From Lunularia cruciata (lineage: Eukaryota > Streptophyta > Marchantiopsida > Lunulariales > Lunulariaceae), in the NCBI GenBank assembly GCA_948567375.1, contig OX419757.1, positions 22,940,001 to 23,004,000 on the forward strand: DNA of 64,000 bases, given 5' to 3'. Made by a program: the position numbers and the translations under genes. Shown one piece after another: positions 54,780 to 64,000 of this stretch; within the stretch, counting starts at the first letter, position 1; every line of letters starts with the position of its first letter. The notes beneath the pieces were generated by a model that was not told the origin of the DNA, did not search any database, and worked only from the letters and a program-made list of their open reading frames with translations.

Positions 54780-56480
54780 TCTACAACTTGTGCGCCTTCA
54801 AGAAGCCCATGACTTACCAATCACTAGTCATATGTATGTAGAGAAGACCTTGGGTACCCTCCAATGCCAATGGTGGTGGCCCAACATGGCATAAGAGATT
54901 TAAGAGTTTGTTTGGTCTTGTTAGAGTTGCCAAAACAACAAGACCAATAACTAGAAGTTGAGTAGACTCCTTCAACTACTTCCCATCCCATCTGCTTGAA
55001 GGGAACACGTGAGCTAAGATCTCATCACATCCTTGCTAAAGACAAAGCAAGGTCATATAGAAATCATGGTATTTGTTGATAAACTTAGTCAACAAATCCT
55101 TTTAGCACCAACCTTTGATATAGTGGATGCTCCAACATTGGCCCCAATCTACTTTAGCAATGTCTTCAAGCATCATAGGATGCCTCATGTACTCATCTAC
55201 AACCATGATCTTTGATTCACTAGTAAATTTTGACATACACACTTTAAGCTACTAAACAACTAGCTTGCTTTGTACACAACTTATCATCCTCAAAATGATG
55301 GGATGTAATACCATTAGCTAGATAAATTATCAAGAGGTGGAAATTGGCTTTTTAATATTTGGAAGGATGTTGTATATGATTTTCTAAGTAGATCAAATAG
55401 AGGTGTCACCAAAAGAATACTTCCAATAATATAGCAGAGGTTGAAAACACCTTGAAAACTTTTGAGCCAATTTTGAAGTCCTAGATGAAATAGGCCTTAA
55501 AAATTTTAAAATTGTGTCTCTCTGGGAATTAAAGAGCATGTCCTTCTCCCCTGTGTTTTTCTTGTCAAGAACTTTCCAATTGTACCTCATCCATGTTGTT
55601 CTAAGCTTCTTATAGAAAGATTCCCCAAAGATTCCCCAAAGATTCCTTTTGGTCAAACTTGTTTGATCAACTAGATAGAACAAGGATCAAAATGTCACCC
55701 ATCCATAAACTAATTTAAGGGTGAAGCTTGTTGATATATCACCAACCTATGTATCTGATTGAAGAGTGGAGCTCCTTTTGATAAGATCCTCTTTGCTATA
55801 TAATAAAGACAAGGTGCTCCTTTGGGGCACCAAAGTATTAAGGGTTGAAACCTTGTAATCCTTCTCTTGTATTTCTCTTGGAGGTTCTCCTATCCTCATA
55901 ACATTACATGGGCAAACCAAACATGCAAATTGCTCCTTGGAGGATATGCTTTGTGTCTTTGTCAATGTTTATCATACCAACTAAGATGAATGCCTTGCAG
56001 CTATTATTTACCTACAATAACTCCAAGTAGGCAAGCAATATATTCTCTCCTTTGGCCAAAGATCCACTTGTTCTAGATTTTCCTTCTTGCTCATCCTCCA
56101 TCTCACATTCCTCACACTTCCACCTTCTTGACCACAATATCTCACTCCTTACAACAAGCTAAATCTCATCTCCTTGTCGCTCAAAATTGTCAAAAGAAAT
56201 ACGTGGATTAACATCATTGTGATCTCATCTTTCAAATTGGTGATAAGGTCATGCTTTCTTCTAATAACCTACCCCTCCCACTTGGTACCCACTTTTGTAA
56301 ACTTATTCCTAATTGGATAGGTCTATTTAATGTCACCCATGTCATTTCTCTTGTTGCTTGTCAACTTGCCTTACCTTATCATATGCAACTCCACATTTCC
56401 AAGTTGAAATTCTTTGTTTCTAATCCATCTTCCTTTTCTACTTGTCTCTCTCTTCCTCTTGTATCTCTCAACAATCATGA
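54780..56480 (+). pseudogene. Cb integrase, interrupted
   Basis: Zinc-binding region near 54790-54960. The core has a HIEIMVFVDKLS block (55050-55090) and PHVLIYNHDL, the usual region of the second Asp. The reading is interrupted by the foreign segment at 55385-55985 and resumes with tail sequence (LSSNNLPLPLGTHFCKLIPNWIGLFNV, about 56251-56330), the post-core/GPF-type region with Gly-Pro lost. Confidence 0.75.
55385..55985 (-). repeat. Unclassified dispersed repeat, copy B, inserted in Cb integrase
   Basis: About 600 bases that do not fit integrase and match copy A at 49250-49640 on the opposite strand. A local direct repeat (GATTCCCCAAA twice at about 55620-55640) is private. Ends and target duplication could not be fixed. 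Confidence 0.5.
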
Positions 56481-56489
56481 GGAGTATGA

Positions 56490-56640
56490 AGTTGATTGTC
56501 TCTTTGCACATTGCCCCATTCAACCTGGCTACCAACAACATATTGAGTACAAAGTCCTTTGGAAGGGATATCCCCTTCATGATGCCACCTGGGAGTCTCT
56601 TTCTCATCTTCACAATGCAAAAATAGCCATCCAAGATTTT
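56490..56640 (+). pseudogene. Cb chromodomain at the integrase C-terminus
   Basis: YKVLWKGYP..DATWESLSHL is the canonical chromodomain core with the two aromatic residues. It places Cb in the chromovirus branch; chromodomains bind methylated histone tails and bias integration. Still in one open frame (56251-56727) although the rest of pol is broken. Confidence 0.88.
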
Positions 56641-56673
56641 GAAGCTTCTGTGGTGACAAGGATGTCACCAACT

Positions 56674-56688
56674 AGCGGTGGAGGAATA
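56674..56688 (+). promoter_or_regulatory. Polypurine tract of Cb
   Basis: AGCGGTGGAGGAATA directly before the 3' LTR. Confidence 0.65.
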
Positions 56689-57166
56689 TATAACAATATG
56701 GAGTTTAGAAATGAGTTAGTTGACTAATGAAGTAATAGATAGGCCAAATTAGCCAAGAATTATAAAAATATTCTAGAAATATCTAACAAGCTTCTTGATA
56801 CCTTCCAAGTATTGGGTAACATGTATGCCAAGTGGTAACTTCTTGGAGGATGCTTCTTGGTTAGCTTAGCTTGCATGCCATATAGGTGGCTTCTGGAAGG
56901 AAATTTCTTGGGAAGTTTCACAACTAGCTTAGCTTGCATGCAATTGAGAAGCTTCTCAAGAAGCTTCTTGGTTAACTTAGTTTGCACTCTAAGAAAGTGC
57001 CTTTTAGGTAGCTTCTTGAGAAGCTTCTCAAGAACCTTGTATGTTCTCTATAAATGTCAAAGCCCAAGCTAATGCTAGGCATTTAGAGTTTCTCTCATTC
57101 AAGAGTTCCAATACAATCTTTCACTCCAGTCTTCAATTTTCCTATTTCTCTCCTTGGTCTTTTACA
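56689..57166 (+). mobile_element. Cb 3' LTR
   Basis: TATAACAATATGGAG to TTTTACA, 478 bases. It is longer than the 5' LTR because of an extra stretch after position 56790. GAAatTTC (56900-56907), GAAgtTTC (56912-56919) and GAAgcTTC units near 56948-56965 and 57020. TATAAATG at about 57050. Confidence 0.85.
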
Positions 57167-57171
57167 TTAGG
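57167..57171 (+). repeat. Target-site duplication TTAGG (right of Cb)
   Basis: Identical to 51130-51134. Confidence 0.85.
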
Positions 57172-57995
57172 TCTCTTGCAATAAACAAATGGGCCATTCA
57201 TTGTAGAACTATGGTGAGGCAGTGCAAACACTTGGGGTTCTTGCTTTGGAACTAGGAATTGATTGACTTCACCATGATCTGCAAGATGAGGGGAAAGAAA
57301 GAGAAGACACCAAGGAGATTGAGAGATTATCCCTATAATTGGAAATGGTACTTGGCCCCAATTCAAGATTTGAAAGAGCTATGACCAGGGATTCTTAATT
57401 TGTTGACAAGGAGCTTATTGTCAAGATCAAGACTACCTTCAACAATAAGAGGTCAAAGAATAATGGGTGGAAGGTAGCCAATTACAAATACCATGTGCAA
57501 AGAGCCATGGTAGAGGTGGTTATGAAACTTTTCAAACCAAAAATAACCACCTACTTGACTAATAGCCAAGTTGTGCTTTTTGATTACATATACTCAAGCA
57601 CGCTAATTGATTAGGACACACATGTTTGATCTACATGCCAAGACCCTACATAAAGACTTTGAGGAGGACCAAGGAACTAACTACCTTGCTCCATTTGCTA
57701 TACATCACTTCATGGGGACCAATATCTTAACTAAAGAGGAGAGGAAGAGGTTTCCCACTCACTTCATCCTACAAGTTATTTTGATGACCCTCTTGATTGC
57801 TAAGTACAAAGGATCATATGCTAAGTTTGCCTAGACAAGACTCTTTGTGCTTGTAGATGAAGAGTTGGTGGTACCAAAGACTATAAACAAGAAGAACACC
57901 ACCCCAATGAAGCAAACTTCCTCAGTCAAGAAGCTATGAGCAAACACTCATGTAGTAGATGTATCCTCATCAAAAGGAGAAGCCAAGGATATGTA
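57172..57995 (+). pseudogene. L7: diverged relic of the family L coiled-coil ORF
   Basis: Plus strand. A region around 57215 resembles the FLAWNWN..F block. NNGWKVANYKYHVQRAMVEV..LFKPKITTYL (about 57455-57560, in blocks) parallels KNGYKVESYKDPVKRGIVSAL..LKPERTTYV of L3. 57640-57780 gives LAPFAIHHFMGTNILTKEERKRF, parallel to the IVPFAAHFYLGLNL block. It ends in KGEAKD at 57990, where L4 begins. Cb inserted just upstream. Much more diverged than L1-L4, so the ORF family is old. Confidence 0.65.
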
Positions 57996-60900
57996 TGTGA
58001 CAACCTAACAAGTATCACGGTAATCAACAAGTAAAAGTTTGTTCCCGCAAAAATATGAGTCAAAGATAGTCAAATATGAAGCAAGCAGTAACAATATAGT
58101 TCTTCTTGAGTTCTTCTTTAGTCTCTCAGGTAGAAATCACACCTAGAAGAGAGTAACAAGCATTGATCACAATCTCATCAACAAATTAACACACTCATAA
58201 TCACAATACTATTCAATCTTTTCAAACCAACTTTGATTGTGATGATTCAGATTCTCCCAAAGGTAGCTATTTCACTACAAAATGACTTCATCTCAAAATT
58301 ACATTCCACCCCTCCATTGAAGGCACACCTTCCTTGAAAAAAATTGCTTCACATCAAACTCACGCTGCACTCACAAATGCAAAATACTACCTACACTACA
58401 ATGTTTTTCAAATCTTTCAAGGCATTGCTTTGATTACACTTCAATTAGTATCAAACACACAAAATGAAGGTCAGCACTTTGGAATCCAACATACAACAAG
58501 CACACTGACTTGCACTTCAAAATTCTTCACACACTCACAAACACAACACAAACTTGATACTTGGAATTAAGCTTAAGCGACGATCACTAAGGTACAACAC
58601 TTTGCTTTATCTATCTCAGAAATTATGAATATTGAACAACATAAGATTGTGAATGCCTCCTTAACTTAGGCTAAGCAATTCAACAATTAGCTAAATAATG
58701 TACTATTCTTTAACAACTCTACCAACCTACATATCAGAAATGACAATGCACCTCTTCATATCTGCCTCTTCAAATCTCAAAACTATTACTACTCCAATGC
58801 AATGTCAACCTTGACTTTGGCTTCCAAACACAATGCTCCTTCACAAATTTCCCTTCTTTGGATCTATCTAATAATATTACATCCTCTACTAATTCTATCA
58901 CTTCTTTGCTACAATCTGCAATTGAGATCATGGATAATCTATTTACATTGCTATCTTCTGACCCACTCTTCTCTAATGTCACAGGTAACTGATCCAAAGA
59001 CACATGCACTCCTACTTTTACTACTTTGCATTGAATTTTCCTTTCCAGATTCCAAATCTCATCTAACTCTTGTCTTGCTATATCTAATTTGAGACAAACA
59101 ATCTCTTTTGCTTTTAATATTTTCCTATCTACTTGATCTCTTGGACAAATTAATAATTTATTCAACTATACATCCTTTGTTTTCTTCTTCCTCATCTCTT
59201 GCACTAGCAATTTCAATTCATGCAATCTTGCTTCTTCCAATTGAACCTTAGACATTGTGTTGAGCATTGCCTTTACTTTCATGACTACTTCCTTGACTGT
59301 GTCCTGCCTTGGTGTCTGCATCTTCTCTCCCTCTCTCTATTAACAACTCCTCCCGATAAATCTTCACCTCATCTTCCAACTTGTCTTTTAATGCTTCCTT
59401 CTCCTTCACAATCTATTTGAGTTGCTCTTCCATTCCCCTAATCAACCCACGCAGTTGCTCCTCCTTACAATTTTGCATAGTTAACTCTCTTTGCCAAGCT
59501 CAATCCTTCTCTGCCATACTTGTCTTCAAGCTCTCTAACTCTTGTCCCATTACTACTGCCATAGCCTTCAGATGGATGACTTCTACTTGCATGTCATGCA
59601 CTTGTCCTTAAGGTCTTAATCTTCACCATCTGCTCCTTCCGATCTTCTTCTAGCTTTGTCATTGCTTTGCCTCTCTTTACAAAGTCTTCAGTCAGGCTCT
59701 CAATCTCCCTCCTTCTAAGCTCTACTTCAGTATGAAGTTCCTCTTATTCCATTTCTCCATGAATTAACTTTCTTCTCAAATCCAAACTTTCTTCACTCAT
59801 GTACTTTCACTACTACCAATTCATCTTTCAATTCTGAATGATTTCCTCTCAACTCTTCTCTCTTCTTCTTCAACTGTAATAACAAGGGATAGACTATCTA
59901 CAACAAGTACTATACCCCATCAAAGACTCTTGCAATCTTAGGTTCTTTGGGTGCTACATTCCTCACTTATTCTATTGGAGCTTTACTCTAAAGTCTTAAT
60001 CTTGTCACTCCTAGGGGCATCTCATTTGAGCTTCCTCCCTCTTCCTCTACTAGGCTTACATTGCTTGTTTTTGCCCTGGCAGTAGGAGCGCTTCCTTTTT
60101 ATCTTCTACCCTTTTGAAACTCCAACTTTGGCTTGGCATCTAGAGTCTCTTCTATCTCTATTCTTGGCAATGCCAGACACAAAATGTCTCCTCCCATGGA
60201 ATCAATCACGGTATGGAACTCTTGTTCTTTTGTGTCAACACTGTCTTCACCTTGTTGCTGAATTTCTGTTTCACCATCACTTCTGCTGCTTGATCCTTTG
60301 CTTCTCAGCATAAGCTTTGGTTCTTCTTCTGCTCCTGAGTCTTCTGACTTGTGCTCAACTTTGCCTTCTAACTCTTCCGCACCCAACAACTCATCAATCA
60401 CTATGATGACTTGCCTTGGGTTCACCTTTCTTGTCTTTCTGGGCTGGACCAGCAACATACTCTCCTTGAGATGACTTCTCTTCCTCATCTTTGGGATATT
60501 AATTGATATCCTCATGTGTTGTCCCATCCTTGCATAGTGCTCATCACTACTTTGGAATATGTCAAATATACTATTGTTCCTCCTTATCCATTGTCTTTTG
60601 TAAATCCGGATGAAAGTGAGACACCATCTTCCTTTGCTCTGCCTCCTCCATCAGGTTCAAACCAAAGTAGAAATGTGCAGCAAATGGCACCAAGTGGTGG
60701 GGAGCGGCTTGATCTCTCCAACACCACACTATCTGCCATATTCTTTGGTGAAAACACTTTGCACAATTCATCGGCACTCTTGCAAACATCCGATGGAAAA
60801 ACACTACCTGATGCTTCATTACATATGTAGTGCTATCAGGCTTGAAGAGTGCCATCATCATCCCAACATTAATTCACCTGACCGGGCCTCAATAGATATC

Positions 60901-61847
60901 AACTTTGTACCTATTCTTAAAATGCGTCACAGTGAAGGAATTGCAGATTTTGTTAGTCTCTTCCACATGCTCTCCTTTCCCAAGGAATGTAGCACTAATT
61001 TCCTCACCAGCCTCTCTTCCTAGCACCAATACCCAATCCGACTCTGTCCATCAAGCCAGATTGCCTTGCTTCCCTTCATTCTCAAGTCCTTCTTCACAAT
61101 CACTTGAAGCTACTTCTGCCATGAACCCTAGAAAACTCAAGTTCCAATTCTAGGCCAAAAAGATGATCCAAAATCTATTAAAATATTTGATCCTAGCTAT
61201 CATATCTAACTTTTGAATCACTAGATTTCTCACTATGAGTGAGAGACTCATTTTCTCACCCTTCTTTGGCATCGTGCAATCTCTAACTTGTGGTAGCTGA
61301 AAGATAATTCTACCATCTCCTGGTCTCAAGATCCTAACTCCTTCAGGATTGTTAAGCATCAAATTATTGGATAGCTTTTCTACAAGCACTCCTTTAAGTC
61401 AACTACTCAGTGGCTTAGGATACTTGTGTGACATTTCAAAATCCCCTTGATGAAGTCTCAATTTTATAGTTCTTTGTTGTGCAATCATTTCTCCATCATT
61501 CTTCACTAAAAATCATACCTTCTGCATGAGTTCATCTTGGCACTATCAATTTTAGTTGTTTGCATCTTAGCCAATTTCTTACTTGTACTTTCTGGATTGA
61601 AAAATCTGAAAGAAGTTGTTACGCCGTCTTTGCATTGGGTTGATCATCTCGAGTCAAAGTTTCCTTACTTTGGGTTTCTATGTGCCAAGTCTGATCCGAG
61701 TACTTATGTCCTGACACAAAGCCACTTTACTTTGGCTTTCAATCCTAAGACTTGATTTTCCTTCTTTTAATGCCATTCAAGTTCAATGCAACTTTGTATG
61801 TAGAATACTTCTTCAAAATAGAACAAAAAATAAATGTGGGTACCACA
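57996..61847 (-). mobile_element. L4: family L 3' LTR of an element running off the right edge
   Basis: On the minus strand it starts at 61847 with TGTGGTACCCACATTT and ends at 57996 with GGTTGTCACA, 3,852 bases. A purine tract lies immediately upstream (61850-61865) and gypsy pol upstream of that. This fixes the sequence as a 3' LTR and hence the contained ORF as U3-borne. Confidence 0.88.
58770..61389 (-). pseudogene. LTR-encoded coiled-coil protein (L4 copy), broken
   Basis: Minus strand. 61389-61150: N-terminus with the IVRNLVIQKLDMIARIKYFNRF block. 60861-60571: SALIAILKPE-like block, then TYVMKHQVVFFHRMF and the LVPFAAHFYFGLNL block. 60527-60099: basic then acidic Ser/Glu linker (EEEPKLMLRSKGSSSRSDGE). 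60098-59170: coiled coil in shifting frames. 59165-58770: LLICPRDQVDRKILKAKEIVCLKLD, the terminal region seen in L1-L3. Roughly 60 percent alike to L2/L3 by eye, so a separate subfamily. Confidence 0.8.
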
Positions 61848-61849
61848 TA

Positions 61850-61865
61850 CCTCCTCCCTCAAATG
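61850..61865 (-). promoter_or_regulatory. Polypurine tract of family L
   Basis: The minus strand reads CATTTGAGGGAGGAGG, then TA, then the LTR start TGTGGTACC at 61847. It is the standard PPT-LTR junction. Confidence 0.8.
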
Positions 61866-62789
61866 TGAGCATCCCCACAAACACCAACAGTAGCTTCTTT
61901 ATTCAAGGCCGGGTCAATGGTCCAATATTTTTGAACTCTCCACCCATTCACTTGGGTTGCAAATGAATTGCACTCCAGGTCTGCAAGTTGAATAGGGCCA
62001 TTATCATTAATGTGCAATGCACCAATAGGTCTCATCCACCTCATATGCAACTTGCTTGGAAAATATATTTGGCAATTGTCATATAATAACACCAAATAGC
62101 AATAGGCTTGATTTGCTTATTGTGTTTGGCCTTTCTTTATTCTTGCACTTCCTTTGTGGTTTGCATTACATTGTCTCTTTTATCTTCTAACCATATCAGT
62201 TGATGGATCCAAAGATCTTGGCTTTCTTCTTCTAACAATAATTCTTCACAAAGAATCCAATGTGTTGGTACTTCAAATTTAATTGGTAGTATGGGATGCA
62301 GTCCGTATGTCAAGAAGTATGAAGTTTGTTTGGTTGTAATCTTTTTAGTTGTTTAATATGCTCACAAAGCCAGAGGTTACTTTGTGTCCCAATTGTAGGT
62401 ATAATTGACTATCACCTGATTCAAAATTGTCCATAACAATCCATTGGGTTTCTCCATTAGTCCATTTGCTTTTGGATTGTAAGGAGTTATCTTCCGATAT
62501 TTAATCTGGAAGTACTTGGTTAATGTTTCACCATGGAGACAAAAAATTGATCACTGACCACTTCCAAAGGACATCCGTAATGTGAAATGATGTTTTGGAA
62601 GAGAAATTTTGCAATTGTTTCTGAATCATCTCTTTGAGTTGCCTCGGCTTCAACCATGTTGGTAGCATAATCAGTGCACACCAAAATGTATCTCTTCCTT
62701 GTGAATTGGGTCACTAGTTGAATCAGACCCACAAAATAAATGCCCCATTTCTCAAATGGAGCCAATGGCAAATTGGTCTCAAAGGCCAC
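61866..62789 (-). pseudogene. L4 integrase core and C-terminal domain
   Basis: 62789-62520: LAPFEKWGIYFVGLI (first Asp of GIDF lost), YILVCTDYATNMVEA, ISHYGCPLEVVSDQ (second Asp). 62095-61866: FPSKLHMRWMRPIGALHI...FATQVNGWRVQKY, the SKL..RW.GPF...VNGQRLK-type tail typical of Athila/Tat integrases. No chromodomain. Stops and frame changes in between. Confidence 0.8.
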
Positions 62790-63184
62790 TAAGAAGTGGC
62801 CATCTGCTTTTGTGTTTGTTGATAGGCATTACAACTATAAGCATGAGTGTCCTTATACATCATAGGCCACCAATACTCCAATGAAAGAATCTTCTTTACA
62901 TTATTCTTCAAGGCATAGTGTCGTCTTGATGCTTCTAAGTGAAAGGACTCAATTACTCCTCCGACTTTGTATGACTCTAAGCATCTCCAAAGTACTTCAT
63001 CTTTGCCTATCTTAAATAAAATGTTGTTTTTTAGCTGGTATGGTCCCATCTTCCTGAGGAAGACTGCCCTATGCTTTGGGTCCAGTTCTTCAAGACAATG
63101 GCAAGTATGCAAATAATGATATTTTGCCGCATACCTTGTACTTTGCATTGCCATTAAATGATATAACTCTTCATCATAAACCAA
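62789..63184 (-). pseudogene. L4 integrase zinc-binding domain and RNase H-integrase linker
   Basis: 131 codons: CHCLEELDPKHRAVFLRKMGPY..., KIGKDEVLWRCLES and the H-x6-H, C-x2-C zinc region SFHLEASRRHYALK...YSCNAYQQ, where the last Cys is Tyr. The order and sequence resemble Tat/Athila elements. Confidence 0.8.
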
Positions 63185-63206
63185 TCATCGACTTCCAATC
63201 TTGGTC

Positions 63207-63670
63207 TTAAGTTTCCAACCAGGATAGGAAGTCCACATTTGAATGTAAAGCTCCCTTCCTTACTTGTATAGTGTATGTGAATTCTTGTAACAACAAGATC
63301 CATCTTGCAATTTGCCCAAAAAAATCCGCCTTCTTGACTAAATGTTGCAGAGCATAATGGTCCACATAGAAGACAAACTCATATCCCAACAAACAGTGGC
63401 AAAACTTCTTGTAGGAAAACATCATTCCAAGTACTTCTCTTTTAGTTGTCAAATAGTTCTTTTCTACCAATGAAAGCTGTCAATTGATGTAGTAATTTGG
63501 GTAATCCTTCTTCGTCTTGTCCTTTTGACTTAATATGACTTTGATTGCCATGGATGAAGTATCCACATACACATGAAAAGTGGCATCCCAATTTGGGGCC
63601 CTCATAATTGGTGCTTCAACCAATTTCTTCTTCAATTCTTGGAAAGCTTTTTCTTGTTTTGCTTCCCGCA
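63207..63670 (-). pseudogene. L4 RNase H
   Basis: 63671-63480: APIMRAPNWDATFHVYVDTSSMAI with the first Asp. 63470-63207: NYLTTKREVLGMMFSYKKFCHCLLG, YVDHYALQHLV and DFLSWLET. In the normal gypsy order, with one frame break at about 63475. Confidence 0.85.
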
Positions 63671-64000
63671 AATAGTCTTTGGACTTCTTTAGAAGCTTTT
63701 GTTAGGGGTGCAACAAGCACCACATAGTTTGATATGAAGTGTCTATAGTATCCAACATGTCCTAAGAAGGCACTCATCTCCCAAATTTTTTGAGGGAATT
63801 CCAAAGCTAAGATGACTTTCACCTTCTTGACATCAACTTCAATCCATTGGCTTGAGCCCCGATGCCCCAAAAGAATACCTTACTTCATTGCAAAGAAGCA
63901 TTTTTCTGGGTGTAATGACAAGCCGGCAAAATGACACCTTTCAAAAGTTTGGTGAAGGTAATCCAAATGTACCTCTCTTAGCCCAAACACACAAAAATCA
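63671..64000 (-). pseudogene. L4 reverse transcriptase, C-terminal part, cut by the window edge
   Basis: GHRGSSQWIEVDVKKVKVILAL and MSAFLGHVGYYRHFI (63870-63690) are the RT thumb/connection of a gypsy RT. FKRCHFAGLSLHPEKCFFA-like coding is readable upstream at 63960-63890. The YxDD box lies beyond the window. Confidence 0.75.

Larger units (their letters stand above)
51135..57166 (+). mobile_element. Cb: full-length chromodomain Ty3/gypsy element
   Basis: 5' LTR 51135-51482, 3' LTR 56689-57166, PBS, gag, protease, RT, RNase H, integrase with chromodomain, PPT. Flanked by the same five bases, TTAGG, at 51130-51134 and 57167-57171, so the insertion boundaries are exact. About 6.0 kb including a 0.6 kb later insertion in integrase. 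All reading frames are broken by many stops, so it is old. Confidence 0.9.

Overview
The window reads as heterochromatic nuclear DNA of a land plant. It has no intact host gene, no rRNA, no CRISPR and no prokaryotic gene organisation. Almost everything recognisable is LTR retrotransposon, nested, inverted and decayed. The plant assignment rests on primer-binding sites (tRNA-Asp-type and initiator-Met-type), an Athila/Tat-like integrase tail, a chromodomain integrase and a Ty1/copia relic. The species cannot be read from the sequence; a large repeat-rich genome, perhaps non-angiosperm, is a guess.

Three main families are present (my labels). Family M is a Ty3/gypsy element of about 9.7 kb. Its single gag-pol frame encodes gag with two CCHC knuckles, aspartic protease, a DNMT3/DRM-like cytosine-5 DNA methyltransferase, reverse transcriptase, RNase H, DD35E integrase and a C-terminal PHD finger. 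Copies are Ma (9567-15477, +), Mb (15478-27364, -), Mc (33934-43679, +, most complete) and Md (28149-31165, +, badly decayed). Family L is an Athila/Tat-like gypsy whose 3.5-3.9 kb LTR carries an ORF of about 870 codons for a coiled-coil protein inside U3. Copies are L0 (1-2598), L1 (2599-5638), L2 (5645-9415), L3 (22516-26005, a solo LTR with target duplication), L4 (57996-64000, 3' LTR plus PPT plus pol), L5 (27675-28148) and the diverged ORF relics L6 (33061-33900) and L7 (57172-57995). Family C is a chromodomain gypsy with 350-480 bp LTRs that carry heat-shock-element-like arrays: Ca (45969-46505) and Cb (51135-57166, full length, TTAGG target duplication).

Layout. 1-2598 is gag, PBS and an LTR piece of L0 on the minus strand. 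L1 (+) and L2 (-) form a tail-to-tail inverted pair. Ma (+) and Mb (-) form a second, larger tail-to-tail pair with arms of nearly 6 kb. L3 sits inside the Mb LTR. 27.4-33.9 kb is a stack of fragments (M LTR piece, L5, Md, a copia relic, L6). 33.9-43.8 kb is Mc. 43.8-51.1 kb is AT-rich with one C-family LTR and small repeats. 51.1-57.2 kb is Cb, inserted next to L7. The right end is L4.

The two notable systems are the methyltransferase and PHD modules built into family M pol, and the protein gene carried inside the family L LTR. Both are seen in several independent copies. Every copy is broken by stops and frameshifts, many of them readable as CAG/CAA to TAG/TAA changes, as expected of methylated, deaminating repeats.
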